From: Pseudomonas sp. AL03
GTDB lineage: Bacteria; Pseudomonadota; Gammaproteobacteria; Pseudomonadales; Pseudomonadaceae
DNA: 64,000 nucleotides
Assembly (NCBI RefSeq): GCF_029960815.1
Contig: NZ_JASBRE010000013.1
Location: forward strand, 62,001-126,000
Direction: 5' to 3'
The notes below the pieces were generated by a model that was not told where the DNA came from, ran no database searches, and was given only the letters and a program-made list of their open reading frames with translations. Shown piece after piece: positions 1-7,973 of the stretch. The position numbers and the translations under genes are program-made. Positions within the stretch are counted from its first letter, which is position 1. Each line of letters starts with the position of its first letter.

Positions 1-865
1 CCGCGTGGCCGAACTCTTCGATGAACAGTTCCTGTTCGACATCAGCAAGCGCGACCTCGACCGCAAGCGCAACCTGTCGCAGCTGTGCCTGCGCAACGTG
101 GTGCCCGCCGGCTTCATCCGCCCGCGCTTGACGGCTGCACGCAGTACCGTGCTGTTTTCCGCGACCCTGAGCCCTCGCCACTACTATGCCGATCTGTTGG
201 GTACGCCAGCGAACACGGTGTGGATAGACGTCGAATCGCCGTTTCATGCCGACCAGTTGCAAGTGCACATCGTCAGTCAGATCTCTACGCGGTTCGTCCA
301 TCGCCAGTCATCTCTCGCGCCGATCGTCGAGCTGATTGCCCGGCAGTTCAGACAACGTCCCGGCAACTACCTGGCGTTTTTCAGCAGCTTCGATTATTTG
401 CAGCAAGTGGCGCAGTTGCTGGCCCAGAGGCATCCCGACATCAATCTGTGGTCGCAGTCCCGGGGCATGGGGGAAGGGCAGCGTCAGGACTTTCTCGATC
501 AGTTCACCGCCGACAGTCAGGGCGTTGGTTTTGCGGTGCTGGGTGGGGCTTTCGGCGAAGGCATCGACTTGCCCGGTGCACGCCTGATCGGTGCGTTCAT
601 CGCCACCCTTGGGCTGGCGCAACTCAACCCGATCAACGAGCAGTTGAAACAGCGCATGGCGGCGATTTTCGGCGCCGGTTATGACTACACCTACCTGTTT
701 CCCGGTGTGCAGAAAGTGGTGCAGGCGGCGGGGAGGGTGATTCGTACCCAGCAGGATCAAGGGGTGGTGATGTTGATCGACGACCGGTTTGACGATAGCA
801 AGGTCAAGCAGTTACTGCCGCGCTGGTGGTCAATTGCCCCGAGGCTTTTTCACTCAGTCGAGTAG
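1..865 (+). CDS. DinG/XPD-type ATP-dependent DNA helicase, C-terminal part (5' end outside window)
   Basis: This is the carboxy-terminal part of a superfamily 2 helicase; the reading frame is open from the first base, so the N-terminus with the Walker A motif lies upstream. Visible motifs are FSATLSP (motif III/IV region), a stretch GAFGEGIDLPG typical of motif V in DinG/XPD proteins, and QAAGRVIRT, the arginine-finger motif VI. These features, followed by a short conserved end with DDRF, match the DinG/YoaA family, which unwinds DNA at damage or R-loops. The iron-sulphur cysteines of the family would be in the missing part. The stop is at 863-865 and a 126-base gap follows. Confidence 0.85.
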   Translation, partial: RVAELFDEQFLFDISKRDLDRKRNLSQLCLRNVVPAGFIRPRLTAARSTVLFSATLSPRHYYADLLGTPANTVWIDVESPFHADQLQVHIVSQISTRFVHRQSSLAPIVELIARQFRQRPGNYLAFFSSFDYLQQVAQLLAQRHPDINLWSQSRGMGEGQRQDFLDQFTADSQGVGFAVLGGAFGEGIDLPGARLIGAFIATLGLAQLNPINEQLKQRMAAIFGAGYDYTYLFPGVQKVVQAAGRVIRTQQDQGVVMLIDDRFDDSKVKQLLPRWWSIAPRLFHSVE

Positions 866-991
866 GATTTTTACTTTAAAAACATCGACATATCTTGAAA
901 GACACGCCTATTTGAAAAAACAGCGAATGCCCGCTTTATTCAAAGGGCGAGTCATCACATTCAAACCAATCTTTGATAAGGAAATCAAGGT

Positions 992-1900
992 ATGTCAGCA
1001 GCACCGAAATACACGTACACCCCTGAGCAGGTCACCGCAGCATTCGATGAAATAAAAGCGAGGCTGTTCTGCGGCATCACGGTCGAGGCAATCCCCAAAA
1101 TGCTGGTCGTTGCCGGGCTGCAAGGGTCAGGTAAAACCTATCTGCTGGAAAAGAATCTGCTGCCTTCAAAACGCTACGACAACTATGTTCGTCTGTACCT
1201 GCCCGACTACCGCAAAAAACACCCCCAATACCCAGAGATGATCAGACTCGGCGTCTTGCATGCGTATGAGCATACCGAGGCATTCGTCCGAGAACTCAGC
1301 GCGAAGATCTTTACGCAGGTCTTCACCGGCAAATACAACATCATTATGGAATGTGCGTTCGACAGTATCGAATTCGCGGCTTTTCCACCGACGGCAACAG
1401 CCCAGGGTTATCAGTTCGAGACTCACATCGTTGGCTGCACTCAAGAGTTTGCTCATGTGTCGAGTATTAAACGAGCACTCAAAAGCCTTGAAAATCAAGA
1501 AATGGAAAGGTTTCTCACGGTGTCAAAACTGAATACCAGCATGGGTTACGCACAAGCGATCATCCTGGCTTTCGAGACGGCTGCAAAGGCAGTCAGCGGT
1601 TCGCAAATCACTGTGTACGAACGTGGGTTCGGTGTGTTGAACGAGCGGACGGTGCGTGCTCAGAGCACCTACACCAAAGCTGCCGACGGCTCGGTGACTA
1701 CAACGACGACCCTGAGGCCTTTTGAGTACATCGTTTACTCGCGCATTACGGATAACCACGTTTTCGCGGTGAACGGCCACTACGAAATTGTCAAAGAATG
1801 CCATCTGGCATTGCTCAAGGCCGGGACGCATGCCTCCTATGTCCCAGCCTTTGTCTACAACGACCTGTACACCTACATCGCCAAATACGTGATCCGATAA
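992..1900 (+). CDS. Zeta-toxin-like P-loop kinase, orphan
   Basis: A 302-residue protein with a Walker A motif GLQGSGKT at residues 42-49 after a hydrophobic strand (MLVVA), the arrangement seen in zeta-toxin/PezT-type kinases that phosphorylate UDP-amino sugars. A hydrophobic strand YNIIMECAF around residue 115 fits the second conserved region of these kinases. The start ATG follows an AAGGAAA-type ribosome site. No epsilon-like antitoxin gene is found on either side, and the remaining two thirds do not contain a domain I recognise. It could be a free-standing toxin, a chromosomal kinase of other function, or an effector. Gene base composition is slightly lower in GC than its neighbours, which would fit acquisition. 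Confidence 0.6.
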   Translation: MSAAPKYTYTPEQVTAAFDEIKARLFCGITVEAIPKMLVVAGLQGSGKTYLLEKNLLPSKRYDNYVRLYLPDYRKKHPQYPEMIRLGVLHAYEHTEAFVRELSAKIFTQVFTGKYNIIMECAFDSIEFAAFPPTATAQGYQFETHIVGCTQEFAHVSSIKRALKSLENQEMERFLTVSKLNTSMGYAQAIILAFETAAKAVSGSQITVYERGFGVLNERTVRAQSTYTKAADGSVTTTTTLRPFEYIVYSRITDNHVFAVNGHYEIVKECHLALLKAGTHASYVPAFVYNDLYTYIAKYVIR

Positions 1901-1979
1901 CACTTTACGTCGAGAGGTGCTTTGGGGCTTTCCAAAATCCCGGCTTGTCGCATACTCCAGAAAAACAACAGTGACGTGA

Positions 1980-3040
1980 GGGATCAATGAGCGCGGCCGG
2001 ACCAAAGCCAGCGCCATCGAGGACAGTCGTTTTCGCCTGTTGATCGATGCTGTGATTGACTACGCGATCTACATGATTGATCCCGATGGAATCATCACCA
2101 GCTGGAACGCTGGCGCCAAGCGTTTCAGGGGGTATGAGGAGGCCGAGATTCTCGGCCAACACTTCTCGCGCTTCTATACCGAAGAGGACCGCCGTGCCGG
2201 TTTACCCCATCGAGCACTGGACACGGCGATCAGGAAGGGGCGTTTTGAGGGGGAAGGCTGGCGGGTTCGCAAGGACGGCACGCATTTCTGGTGCCATGTG
2301 GTTATCGATCCGATTCTCGACCCGTCGGGCACGTTACTCGGGTTTGCCAAGATCACCCGTGATATCACCGAAGTCACACAAGCCCAGCAGGCCCTGGAAC
2401 AAACCCGCGAAGCGCTGTTTCAGGCGCAGAAGATGCAGGTCATCGGGCAACTCGGTGGCGGTATTGCCACGACTTCAACAATTTGCTGACTGTCATCCTC
2501 GGCAATCTGAAAATCATCCGCAAACGCGTCGGGGGCATTCGAGAATTACCCGATTGGTGGACAACGCCACTCAAGGTGCCTTGCGTGGCGTCACCCTGAC
2601 TCAGCGCATGCTGGCGTTTGCCAGGCGCCAGGCGCCAGGCGCTCAAAGCCGAACCCGTCGAGATCCCGGCGCGGGTGCAAGGGATCACAGGACCGTTGCG
2701 CAGCTCCCTCGGACCTTCCGTGGTGCTCGAAACGTGTTTTTCACCAGAACCCAAACCGGTTGTCTGTGCGTGTTGGTGGTGGACGACGACAGCCTGGTTT
2801 TGACGAGTACCTGCCTGTTGCTCGAGGACCTGGGGCATCGAGTGATCAGTGCAGCGTCCGGTGCACAGGCGCTGGCAATGTTCGACAGCAAACAGGCGAT
2901 TGATCTGGTTATCACGGACATGGCCATGCCGCAGATGAATGGCGCGCAACTGGCGCAGGCTATCCGGGTCATGAAGCCGAGCCTGCCGATCATTCTTGCC
3001 ACCGACTGCTCAGTTCGCTCAACGCCTGGCCGGGGATTCG
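1980..3040 (+). pseudogene. Degraded PAS hybrid histidine kinase
   Basis: Pieces of one hybrid sensor kinase are spread over three frames. A PAS domain (frame of 2040, SWNAGAKRFRGYEEAEILG) leads into the HisKA region at QLGGGIA, where one base is missing from the expected CCC run near 2466-2469; the frame then reads HDFNNLLTVILGNL, the phospho-acceptor box. A second shift occurs near 2540, and a third is caused by an extra 7-base unit (three tandem ccaggcg copies at 2621-2641; two would restore the frame). The ATPase domain is missing: sequence jumps from GPSVVLET near 2735 to a receiver domain starting LVVDDDSLVL near 2773. No ATG is in frame with the PAS domain either (ATG 1987 is out of frame). 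It cannot encode a working kinase. Confidence 0.85.
2621..2641. repeat. Three tandem copies of a 7-bp unit (ccaggcg) inside the broken kinase
   Basis: Copies lie at 2621-2627, 2628-2634 and 2635-2641. Removing one copy gives the uninterrupted reading FARRQALKAEPVEIPA, which fits the DHp domain of a histidine kinase, so one slippage event added seven bases and shifted the frame. Confidence 0.85.
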
Positions 3041-3278
3041 CGCGGCATACGACATCATCGATCATTGGCATTTCAAGCAGAGTCAATTGCTGCGCAGTGA
3101 GCCCTTGATGGGGCTTGCTTACGATGATTCGCCGCTGTTCAGTGAGATGGAATCGTCCCATAAGGGATATCGCAAGTCGTTGTTATTTTCCGTGCGTACG
3201 CCGTGGGTTTTCGCCACGTTCTGGGTGCTGCTGGGCAGCTATGCGTTTTACATCCAGGTGACCAACCCCGGCGCGTGA
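3003..3278 (+). pseudogene. C-terminal fragment or small membrane protein of unknown family
   Basis: From about 3003 an open frame runs into a stop at 3276-3278 and overlaps the end of the broken kinase. A possible independent start is ATG 3108 (56 residues), but the frame reads well upstream (AAYDIIDHWHFKQSQLLRSE), which suggests the tail of a longer protein joined to the kinase remnant by a deletion. It contains one clear membrane segment near its end (TPWVFATFWVLLGSYAFYIQ). I do not recognise the family. A tail fragment is my preferred reading because the receiver domain before it also stops being recognisable at the same place. Confidence 0.4.
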
Positions 3279-3294
3279 ACCGAACAACCAAGAA

Positions 3295-3314
3295 GGCCCG
3301 GCATATGCCAGGCC
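3295..3314 (-). terminator. Probable terminator of the hemerythrin gene
   Basis: An 8-bp stem (one G-T pair) with an ATAT loop, arms at 3295-3302 and 3307-3314. On the minus strand it is followed by TTCTTGGTTGTT. It lies 23 bases past the hemerythrin stop. Confidence 0.5.
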
Positions 3315-3336
3315 ATTTGCTGTCCCGCCACCTGCA

Positions 3337-3813
3337 TCAAGCCGCCAGATTGGCTGCACTCATTTCTTTCTTGTACTGGGCCTTCAAACTTTCCATTTGC
3401 GCGCCCAATTCTTCCAGGGTGGCTTTACCCAGCAGTTTTTTGGCCTGAGGAAACATTTCCGTTTCCTCTTCTTCGATGTGGTGCTCCAGCAGTTCCTTGA
3501 CCACTTTCACGCGACCGGCGAATTCCGGGGTGGACGGGTCGGTGACTTTCAGGTCTGGTAGCACCAGCGAATCAACGGTGCGATGTTCTTCCTTGGCTTC
3601 GTAATACATGATGTCCTGCTCCTTACCCCCGGCTTTCTTGTACGCCGGGTACAAGACTTCTTCTTCGAGACGGGTGTGAATGGCAATCTCCATTTCGAGC
3701 TTGGCCAGCAACTCGCTGCGCTTTTTCACACCACGTTCGGTGGATTCGCTTAACTGGGTCAGGATGCCTTTTACACGTTCATGGTCGGCTTTCAACAGGT
3801 CAATGGCGTTCAT
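3337..3813 (-). CDS. Hemerythrin HHE domain protein
   Basis: A 158-residue soluble protein, the common length for single-domain bacterial hemerythrins. The iron-ligand pattern is visible: DHERV near residue 10, HTRLEEEVLYP around 46 to 56, EEHRTVDSL near 80, and HHIEEEETEMFPQ around 115. These HHE proteins form a four-helix bundle holding a di-iron centre and are linked with oxygen or nitric oxide sensing and iron handling. Being in the same region as a nitric oxide reductase operon is suggestive only, since 15 kb separates them. The tail is Lys- and Ala-rich. Start ATG follows a GGAGAG ribosome site. Confidence 0.9.
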   Translation of the reverse strand: MNAIDLLKADHERVKGILTQLSESTERGVKKRSELLAKLEMEIAIHTRLEEEVLYPAYKKAGGKEQDIMYYEAKEEHRTVDSLVLPDLKVTDPSTPEFAGRVKVVKELLEHHIEEEETEMFPQAKKLLGKATLEELGAQMESLKAQYKKEMSAANLAA

Positions 3814-3972
3814 GGTCGAATCTCTCCAACGAGTCAGGGGTGAGCGCGAACGGTCTCAAGGCCGAAAGTCGCTCATAGTCCTTGAGCATTTGTCGTGCCG
3901 ATTATCCGGTGCGATAACTTGCTTATAAAACAATAGTTTGAAGTGACTAATGGCAATCTGCGGTCATGCAGC

Positions 3973-4002
3973 CTGCATGAGTCTGGACATTGACTCATGC
4001 AG
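3973..4002. repeat. 10-bp perfect inverted repeat between hemerythrin gene and small hypothetical gene
   Basis: Arms ctgcatgagt (3973-3982) and actcatgcag (3993-4002) separated by 10 bases. There is no T run on either strand, so it could be an operator rather than a terminator. It sits about 160 bases upstream of the hemerythrin start. Confidence 0.4.
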
Positions 4003-4034
4003 TTCGCAGTGGAGCATTGATGTCCCAGACAATA

Positions 4035-4062
4035 AAAAGCCCGGCGACTATGCCGGGCTTTT
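4035..4062. terminator. Bidirectional intrinsic terminator
   Basis: A perfect 11-bp stem (4035-4045 with 4052-4062), loop gactat, flanked by A and T runs on both sides, so it can end transcription in either direction. It lies just after the stop of the minus-strand gene ending at 4068. Confidence 0.85.
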
Positions 4063-4067
4063 CAGGT

Positions 4068-4364
4068 TCATGTTCTGGGTTCGAGCGGCGGGTGCAAACG
4101 ATGAGCGTTTTGTGTGGACAGCGAGACAGGTGGGAAATCCTCGTTGAGCACCCGCAAGTGCTCGATCGCCTCCTGGAACGTAAAGTCGGCTTTTCTGCGC
4201 ATGGCCTGATAACGATCAAACAGCTCCACGTCCATGTCACTGCCCTCGAGTAATGCAAAAGCGCTGCGGCTCAGCGCCTGGGCCTCTTCAAACATTTGAC
4301 GATTACGTTCCAGGGCGAATGCCCGGCAGGCTTTGATTTCATCGGAGGTGGAATAGTGAATCAT
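4068..4364 (-). CDS. Small hypothetical protein (98 aa)
   Basis: A 98-residue, helix-rich, charged protein (IKACRAFALERNRQMFEEAQ) with no signal peptide, membrane segment or recognised domain. A longer frame exists upstream, but ATG 4364 is preferred because the sequence before it looks noncoding. A strong terminator follows six bases after the stop, which supports a real transcript. Function is unknown. Confidence 0.55.
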   Translation of the reverse strand: MIHYSTSDEIKACRAFALERNRQMFEEAQALSRSAFALLEGSDMDVELFDRYQAMRRKADFTFQEAIEHLRVLNEDFPPVSLSTQNAHRLHPPLEPRT

Positions 4365-4552
4365 GACCAGCACCTGATTTTCTCGAGGTCTCTTTTGATA
4401 GGCATCGACGCCACAGGGGAACCGAACCTGGCAAGTCCCGCCGTGCAAAAGCCGGGAGGGATTAAGGTTGTGACCTCCAGGATCGCAAAAGGATTTCAAT
4501 TTTATGAGCGTTAAAATTCGATAGTTCCGGCCCTAAACGCACAGACATAAAA

Positions 4553-5896
4553 TCAAACATCCTGTTTTTTTTGCCGTTCATATCGAATCAGGAGCGGTTG
4601 AGTGCTGAGCCCGTGGATGAGGATGCTTAGGGCGACCACCGACAAGGTCAGGTCGATACAGAGCGTTGACATCGACTGGCCCAACCCATGATTAAGGGCA
4701 TAAAACAAGTAATACAGACTGCCGATGCCGCGTATGCCGAACCAGCCAATCAGCATTCGCTGGCGACTGTTGAGCAACCCCCCCCAGGGCATGGCGACGA
4801 CGCACAGCGGTCGAATCAGGCAAAACAACACGCCGGCGATCGGCAACGCGCGCCAGTCCCAGTGCGCCATCAGCACTACGCCGAGCAGTGTCACCAGAAA
4901 TACTTCCATGGCCCGTTCCACCAGGCTGCCGAAGGCGAGCATGTCGCCCATCATGATGCCCGCGGCGACCTGAGTGTCTTCAAGGCTTGCGGTATCACCA
5001 TGAACGGCATGCTGCGGCTCGACGTTCTGATGACCCACAACAGGCTGAACCAGATGCTCGGCGGGAAGCTCGTCATCGCCCGTGGATTTGACTTCTTCGT
5101 GGCGCAAACCCAGTCCGGCGGCGAACACCGACAGAAAGCCGTAACCGTGAATCGACTCGGCCCCGACATACGCCAGGGCGATCAAGGCGAGGGCGAGGTA
5201 ATCATTAGGGGACAGGGTGCTGTCGTCATTCTTGATGCGCATTAACAAGGTCAGGCGGCCAATACCGCGCCCCATCCAGTAGCCAGTGAGCAAGCCGGCC
5301 GGGACTGCCCACAACAGACTGCGCAGCACCCAATCGCTCAGCCAGCCGGGGTTGCCGTCGTGTTGCACCAGGAGCAGTCCGAGGATCACAAACGGGAAGG
5401 CTATCCCGTCATTGAGCCCGGCTTCACCCGACAGCCCGAAGCGCACGCTGTCATCATCCCGGGCATCGTTGACTTGCACCAGGGCGGCGAGTACCGGGTC
5501 GGTGGGCGCCAGAATCGAGCCGATCAACACGGAGGCGCCCCAGGACAGTTGGAAGCCGTAATGCAGCAACAGGCTGACGCCAGCAATGGTCAGTACCATG
5601 ACCGGGCCGGCCAAGCCGTAGGCGATGCGCCAGGTTTTATCCTTGAGCGGCAAGCGCAACTTCAAACCGCAGACAAACAACGAAAAGAGCACCGCGACTT
5701 CCGTCAGGTGCTCCATCCAGGTGGACGCATTATCGGTGTCCAGTTTCAACAGCCCAAGCCCCGCGGGCCCGATGGCCACACCCAGCACCAGACACACCGC
5801 CGACGTGGTCACCGGCATCCAGCGCAGGTACGACGACGTCAGCGCCAGCGTCATCAGCACCGCACCCAACACCGCCACCCATACAATAAAACTCAT
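4553..5896 (-). CDS. Cation/proton antiporter, CPA1 family
   Basis: A 447-residue integral membrane protein with about 12 hydrophobic segments. The motif LAPTDPVLAALVQ near residue 130 and the ND pair in GEAGLNDGIAFPFV near residue 160 are the hallmark of CPA1 Na+/H+ exchangers, where the Asp residues form the ion-binding site. A hydrophilic loop (residues about 270-310, GDDELPAEHLVQP) interrupts the membrane part, as in other Pseudomonas NhaP-like proteins. It would exchange Na+ or K+ for H+ at the inner membrane. The Yip1-family gene lies 46 bases upstream on the same strand, so the two may be co-transcribed. Confidence 0.88.
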   Translation of the reverse strand: MSFIVWVAVLGAVLMTLALTSSYLRWMPVTTSAVCLVLGVAIGPAGLGLLKLDTDNASTWMEHLTEVAVLFSLFVCGLKLRLPLKDKTWRIAYGLAGPVMVLTIAGVSLLLHYGFQLSWGASVLIGSILAPTDPVLAALVQVNDARDDDSVRFGLSGEAGLNDGIAFPFVILGLLLVQHDGNPGWLSDWVLRSLLWAVPAGLLTGYWMGRGIGRLTLLMRIKNDDSTLSPNDYLALALIALAYVGAESIHGYGFLSVFAAGLGLRHEEVKSTGDDELPAEHLVQPVVGHQNVEPQHAVHGDTASLEDTQVAAGIMMGDMLAFGSLVERAMEVFLVTLLGVVLMAHWDWRALPIAGVLFCLIRPLCVVAMPWGGLLNSRQRMLIGWFGIRGIGSLYYLFYALNHGLGQSMSTLCIDLTLSVVALSILIHGLSTQPLLIRYERQKKQDV

Positions 5897-5942
5897 GCTC
5901 TGTACTCGCCGGGTGCGTGCCGCGATGAAGGGCCTTTGGCAA

Positions 5943-6554
5943 TCAACCGACGGTCGCGCGCAGGTATTCCGGTGTCAGTACGTTGAACCACAGCAGGATC
6001 ATTGAAATCAGCATGGTGGCCAGCACCAGCAATCCGACGCCCCAGACGCAAGCAGCATTCAGCAGGCCTTGTTCCTTGCGCTCGTGCATAAAGGTCGGCA
6101 AGCCGACAAACAGCAGAAACGTGGAATAGATCGCCGCCGCCCCCAGCACCAGGATCGCCAGCCAGCGGCTCGGGTATAAACCAGCGAAGCCTGCAAGGAA
6201 AAACGGCGTCACGGTGTAGGCCACAAATCCGATGCATTGATTGACGGTCGGTCGCGTGTCAAAGGTGCGCGACATCCAGCGGATGAACAGCCCCATCAGC
6301 GCAACGCCAGCGACGATGGTCACGTACAGCAACACGCAAAGTTGCAATGCGCTGGCGGTGCTGAGCTTGACTGTTTCATTCGCGGCCAGGCTCCAACCAA
6401 CATAGGTGGTCCCGACAAACAGGCACACGGCGGGGATCAAGGCGAGCAGCAGTAAATGAGCGAGGTAGTGGCGTGGATGCGCTTCCTCTTCCTTGCGGAT
6501 ATCCGTCCACGCGAAGTTCGGTTGGGTAAACAGCTTGATGATAGGTGCGGACAT
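5943..6554 (-). CDS. Yip1/DUF1282 family inner-membrane protein
   Basis: A 203-residue protein with five or six hydrophobic helices after a short cytoplasmic start (IIKLFTQPNFAWTDIRKEEE), which is the characteristic N-terminus of bacterial Yip1-domain proteins. No enzymatic residues are visible and the role of the family in bacteria is not settled. It lies directly before the CPA1 antiporter gene on the same strand with a 46-base gap, so it may be the first gene of a two-gene unit. A GGAGGTCATC sequence before ATG 6554 is a strong ribosome site. Confidence 0.8.
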   Translation of the reverse strand: MSAPIIKLFTQPNFAWTDIRKEEEAHPRHYLAHLLLLALIPAVCLFVGTTYVGWSLAANETVKLSTASALQLCVLLYVTIVAGVALMGLFIRWMSRTFDTRPTVNQCIGFVAYTVTPFFLAGFAGLYPSRWLAILVLGAAAIYSTFLLFVGLPTFMHERKEQGLLNAACVWGVGLLVLATMLISMILLWFNVLTPEYLRATVG

Positions 6555-6723
6555 GATGACCTCCTGATCTGGAGCGGCCCATAGCAGGTGGCCCTAAACG
6601 TATTGAGGAGCGAGTTCTGACAGGGTTCACTTTTTTATCCCTGAACCGAGCGTGGTCCGATAAAGGGAATGTTTGGAGACGACGAAGGTCAACCGAGCAG
6701 CTCTCCTTTCTGGATGATTTGCC

Positions 6724-6876
6724 ATGAGCATCAGCCAATCCGTGGTCGAGTACTTGCGTCAAAACAACTTGCTGCTGACCACCGCCGAGTCTTGTACGGC
6801 GGGGGCATTCCGGCCGGCACCATTTGTTTCGTCTGGGCCTGTCAGACCGGGCAGGGGTGCATCCGATGAACGATGA
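6724..6876 (+). pseudogene. Remnant of a CinA-family amidase gene
   Basis: ATG 6724 begins SISQSVVEYLRQNNLLLTTA followed by ESCTAG, which matches the opening of CinA-type nicotinamide-nucleotide amidases, including the conserved TAESCTAG. After about 27 codons the resemblance ends abruptly and the frame closes at 6876. Intact CinA proteins are about 160 residues, so more than 80 percent is missing. The next gene (start 6866) begins within the remnant, which fits an internal deletion that removed most of cinA and left the next gene close behind. Confidence 0.75.
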
Positions 6877-7384
6877 ATCCGGCCATACCGATTACCACAG
6901 CCGCGACTATCCGGTGCGCGAAGACATGACGCATCAGGTCAAGGTCTGGCGATTCGAGCGTTGGGGCTGGTACACCCTGGTGCTGTTGGTGTTGCTGGCG
7001 CTGCTCGGGCTGTTTTCACGCGGGCCGCTGAGCACCCGGGATGTTCACGGTGACGACGGCAAGGTCCGGGTGCAATACGAGATGTTCCACCGCCACGGAT
7101 CGTCCAACCCGATGCAGATCAGCGTGAGCGGTGCGCCCAATGCCACCGTTGAGCTGGAACTGACCGGGGCACTGCTGGACGGTTTCAACATCGAAACCCT
7201 GCAACCGCAACCCCTGCGCGCCATCAGTGGCGGGCAGGGCATGACGCTATGGGTGCAGACCGACGCTCAGGGCCAGGCAACCCTTTATCTGACGTTGCGC
7301 GGCGATGGGCTGGGACTGTTTCGCAGCCGCATTGCATCGCCCGGCGCCATGCCCGTGAACCTCGATCAATTCATTTTCCCTTAG
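6866..7384 (+). CDS. Single-pass membrane protein of unknown function, upstream of DUF421 gene
   Basis: A 172-residue protein with a basic cytoplasmic start, one membrane segment (WYTLVLLVLLALLGLFS, residues about 38-54) and an extracytoplasmic domain rich in beta-strand-like stretches (PMQISVSGAPNATVELELTG). ATG 6866 is chosen because GCAGGGG precedes it; an earlier ATG at 6824 lies inside the cinA remnant. Only seven bases separate its stop from the DUF421 gene, so the two are probably one operon and may act together at the inner membrane. No known catalytic motif is seen. Confidence 0.7.
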   Translation: MNDESGHTDYHSRDYPVREDMTHQVKVWRFERWGWYTLVLLVLLALLGLFSRGPLSTRDVHGDDGKVRVQYEMFHRHGSSNPMQISVSGAPNATVELELTGALLDGFNIETLQPQPLRAISGGQGMTLWVQTDAQGQATLYLTLRGDGLGLFRSRIASPGAMPVNLDQFIFP

Positions 7385-7391
7385 GTGACCT

Positions 7392-7841
7392 ATGGACTCG
7401 GTATTGCGCGCGGCCGCGATGTATCTGGCGCTGATGGTGCTGTTCAAGATTGCTGGCCGGCGTTCTTTGGCCGAGTTGACGACATTCGATTTTTTGCTGT
7501 TGATGATCATCGGTGAGGCGACGCAACAGGCGTTGCTGGGCGATGACTTTTCCCTGACCAATTCGATGTTGGTGATCGTCACGCTGATTGTCATCGACGT
7601 CGGCCTGTCGCTGCTCAAACAGCGTTCGCAATGGATATCACAGCTGATCGATGGTGGGCCGACGATCATCGTCGAGAATGGCAAATTTCTACACAAACGC
7701 CTGCACCACGCGCGATTGATCGAGGCCGACATCATGGAAGCCGCACGCTCCAGTCAGGGCATCGAGACTCTTGATCAAATCAAGTTTGCGATCCTGGAGC
7801 GCAACGGCAAGATATCGGTGATTGCTCAAGAGCGGTCGTGA
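7392..7841 (+). CDS. DUF421 (YetF/YcaP-type) membrane protein
   Basis: A 149-residue protein with two or three N-terminal membrane helices and a cytoplasmic domain. KIAGRRSLAELTTFDFLLLM near residues 19-38 is the family signature, and DGGPTIIVENGKFL near 88-101 begins the soluble YetF-like domain. The function of the family is poorly known; members have been tied to envelope and spore stress. The protein is shorter than classical YetF members (about 230 residues) but agrees with the short Pseudomonas form. It follows the single-pass membrane protein gene by seven bases. Confidence 0.8.
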   Translation: MDSVLRAAAMYLALMVLFKIAGRRSLAELTTFDFLLLMIIGEATQQALLGDDFSLTNSMLVIVTLIVIDVGLSLLKQRSQWISQLIDGGPTIIVENGKFLHKRLHHARLIEADIMEAARSSQGIETLDQIKFAILERNGKISVIAQERS

Positions 7842-7933
7842 AGTTGGCAATCGCGCCCTTGGTGGTGGCGTAAGGCAGGAGGGTAGGTTTGGGCATGTCC
7901 GAATTGACCGAGCGGGTGTTGATGATCGAACTT
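7839..7933 (-). pseudogene. Short remnant of a short-chain dehydrogenase/reductase gene
   Basis: Read on the minus strand, about 31 codons give SIINTRSVNSDMPKPTLLPY followed by ATTKGAIANF, which is the beta-5/alpha-5 region of SDR enzymes with the catalytic YxxxK motif (Tyr-Ala-Thr-Thr-Lys). Nothing on either side continues the protein. It is a relic of an otherwise deleted gene, overlapping the end of the DUF421 gene by a few bases. Confidence 0.7.
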
Positions 7934-7963
7934 GATTGTTCCCACGCGGGAGTGGGAACAATC
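7934..7963. repeat. Pseudomonas-type palindromic repeat (gttcccac family)
   Basis: A perfect 12-bp inverted repeat (7934-7945 and 7952-7963) with loop gcggga. The core GTTCCCAC...GTGGGAAC is a widespread intergenic repeat of Pseudomonas genomes; a related copy is at 25144. It could also stop transcription from either neighbour. Confidence 0.7.
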
Positions 7964-7973
7964 AATCAAAAGG

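Noticed and set aside
308..760. Long open frame on the minus strand inside the helicase gene
   Set aside because: It is the shadow of a high-GC coding frame; no family resemblance and no ribosome site.
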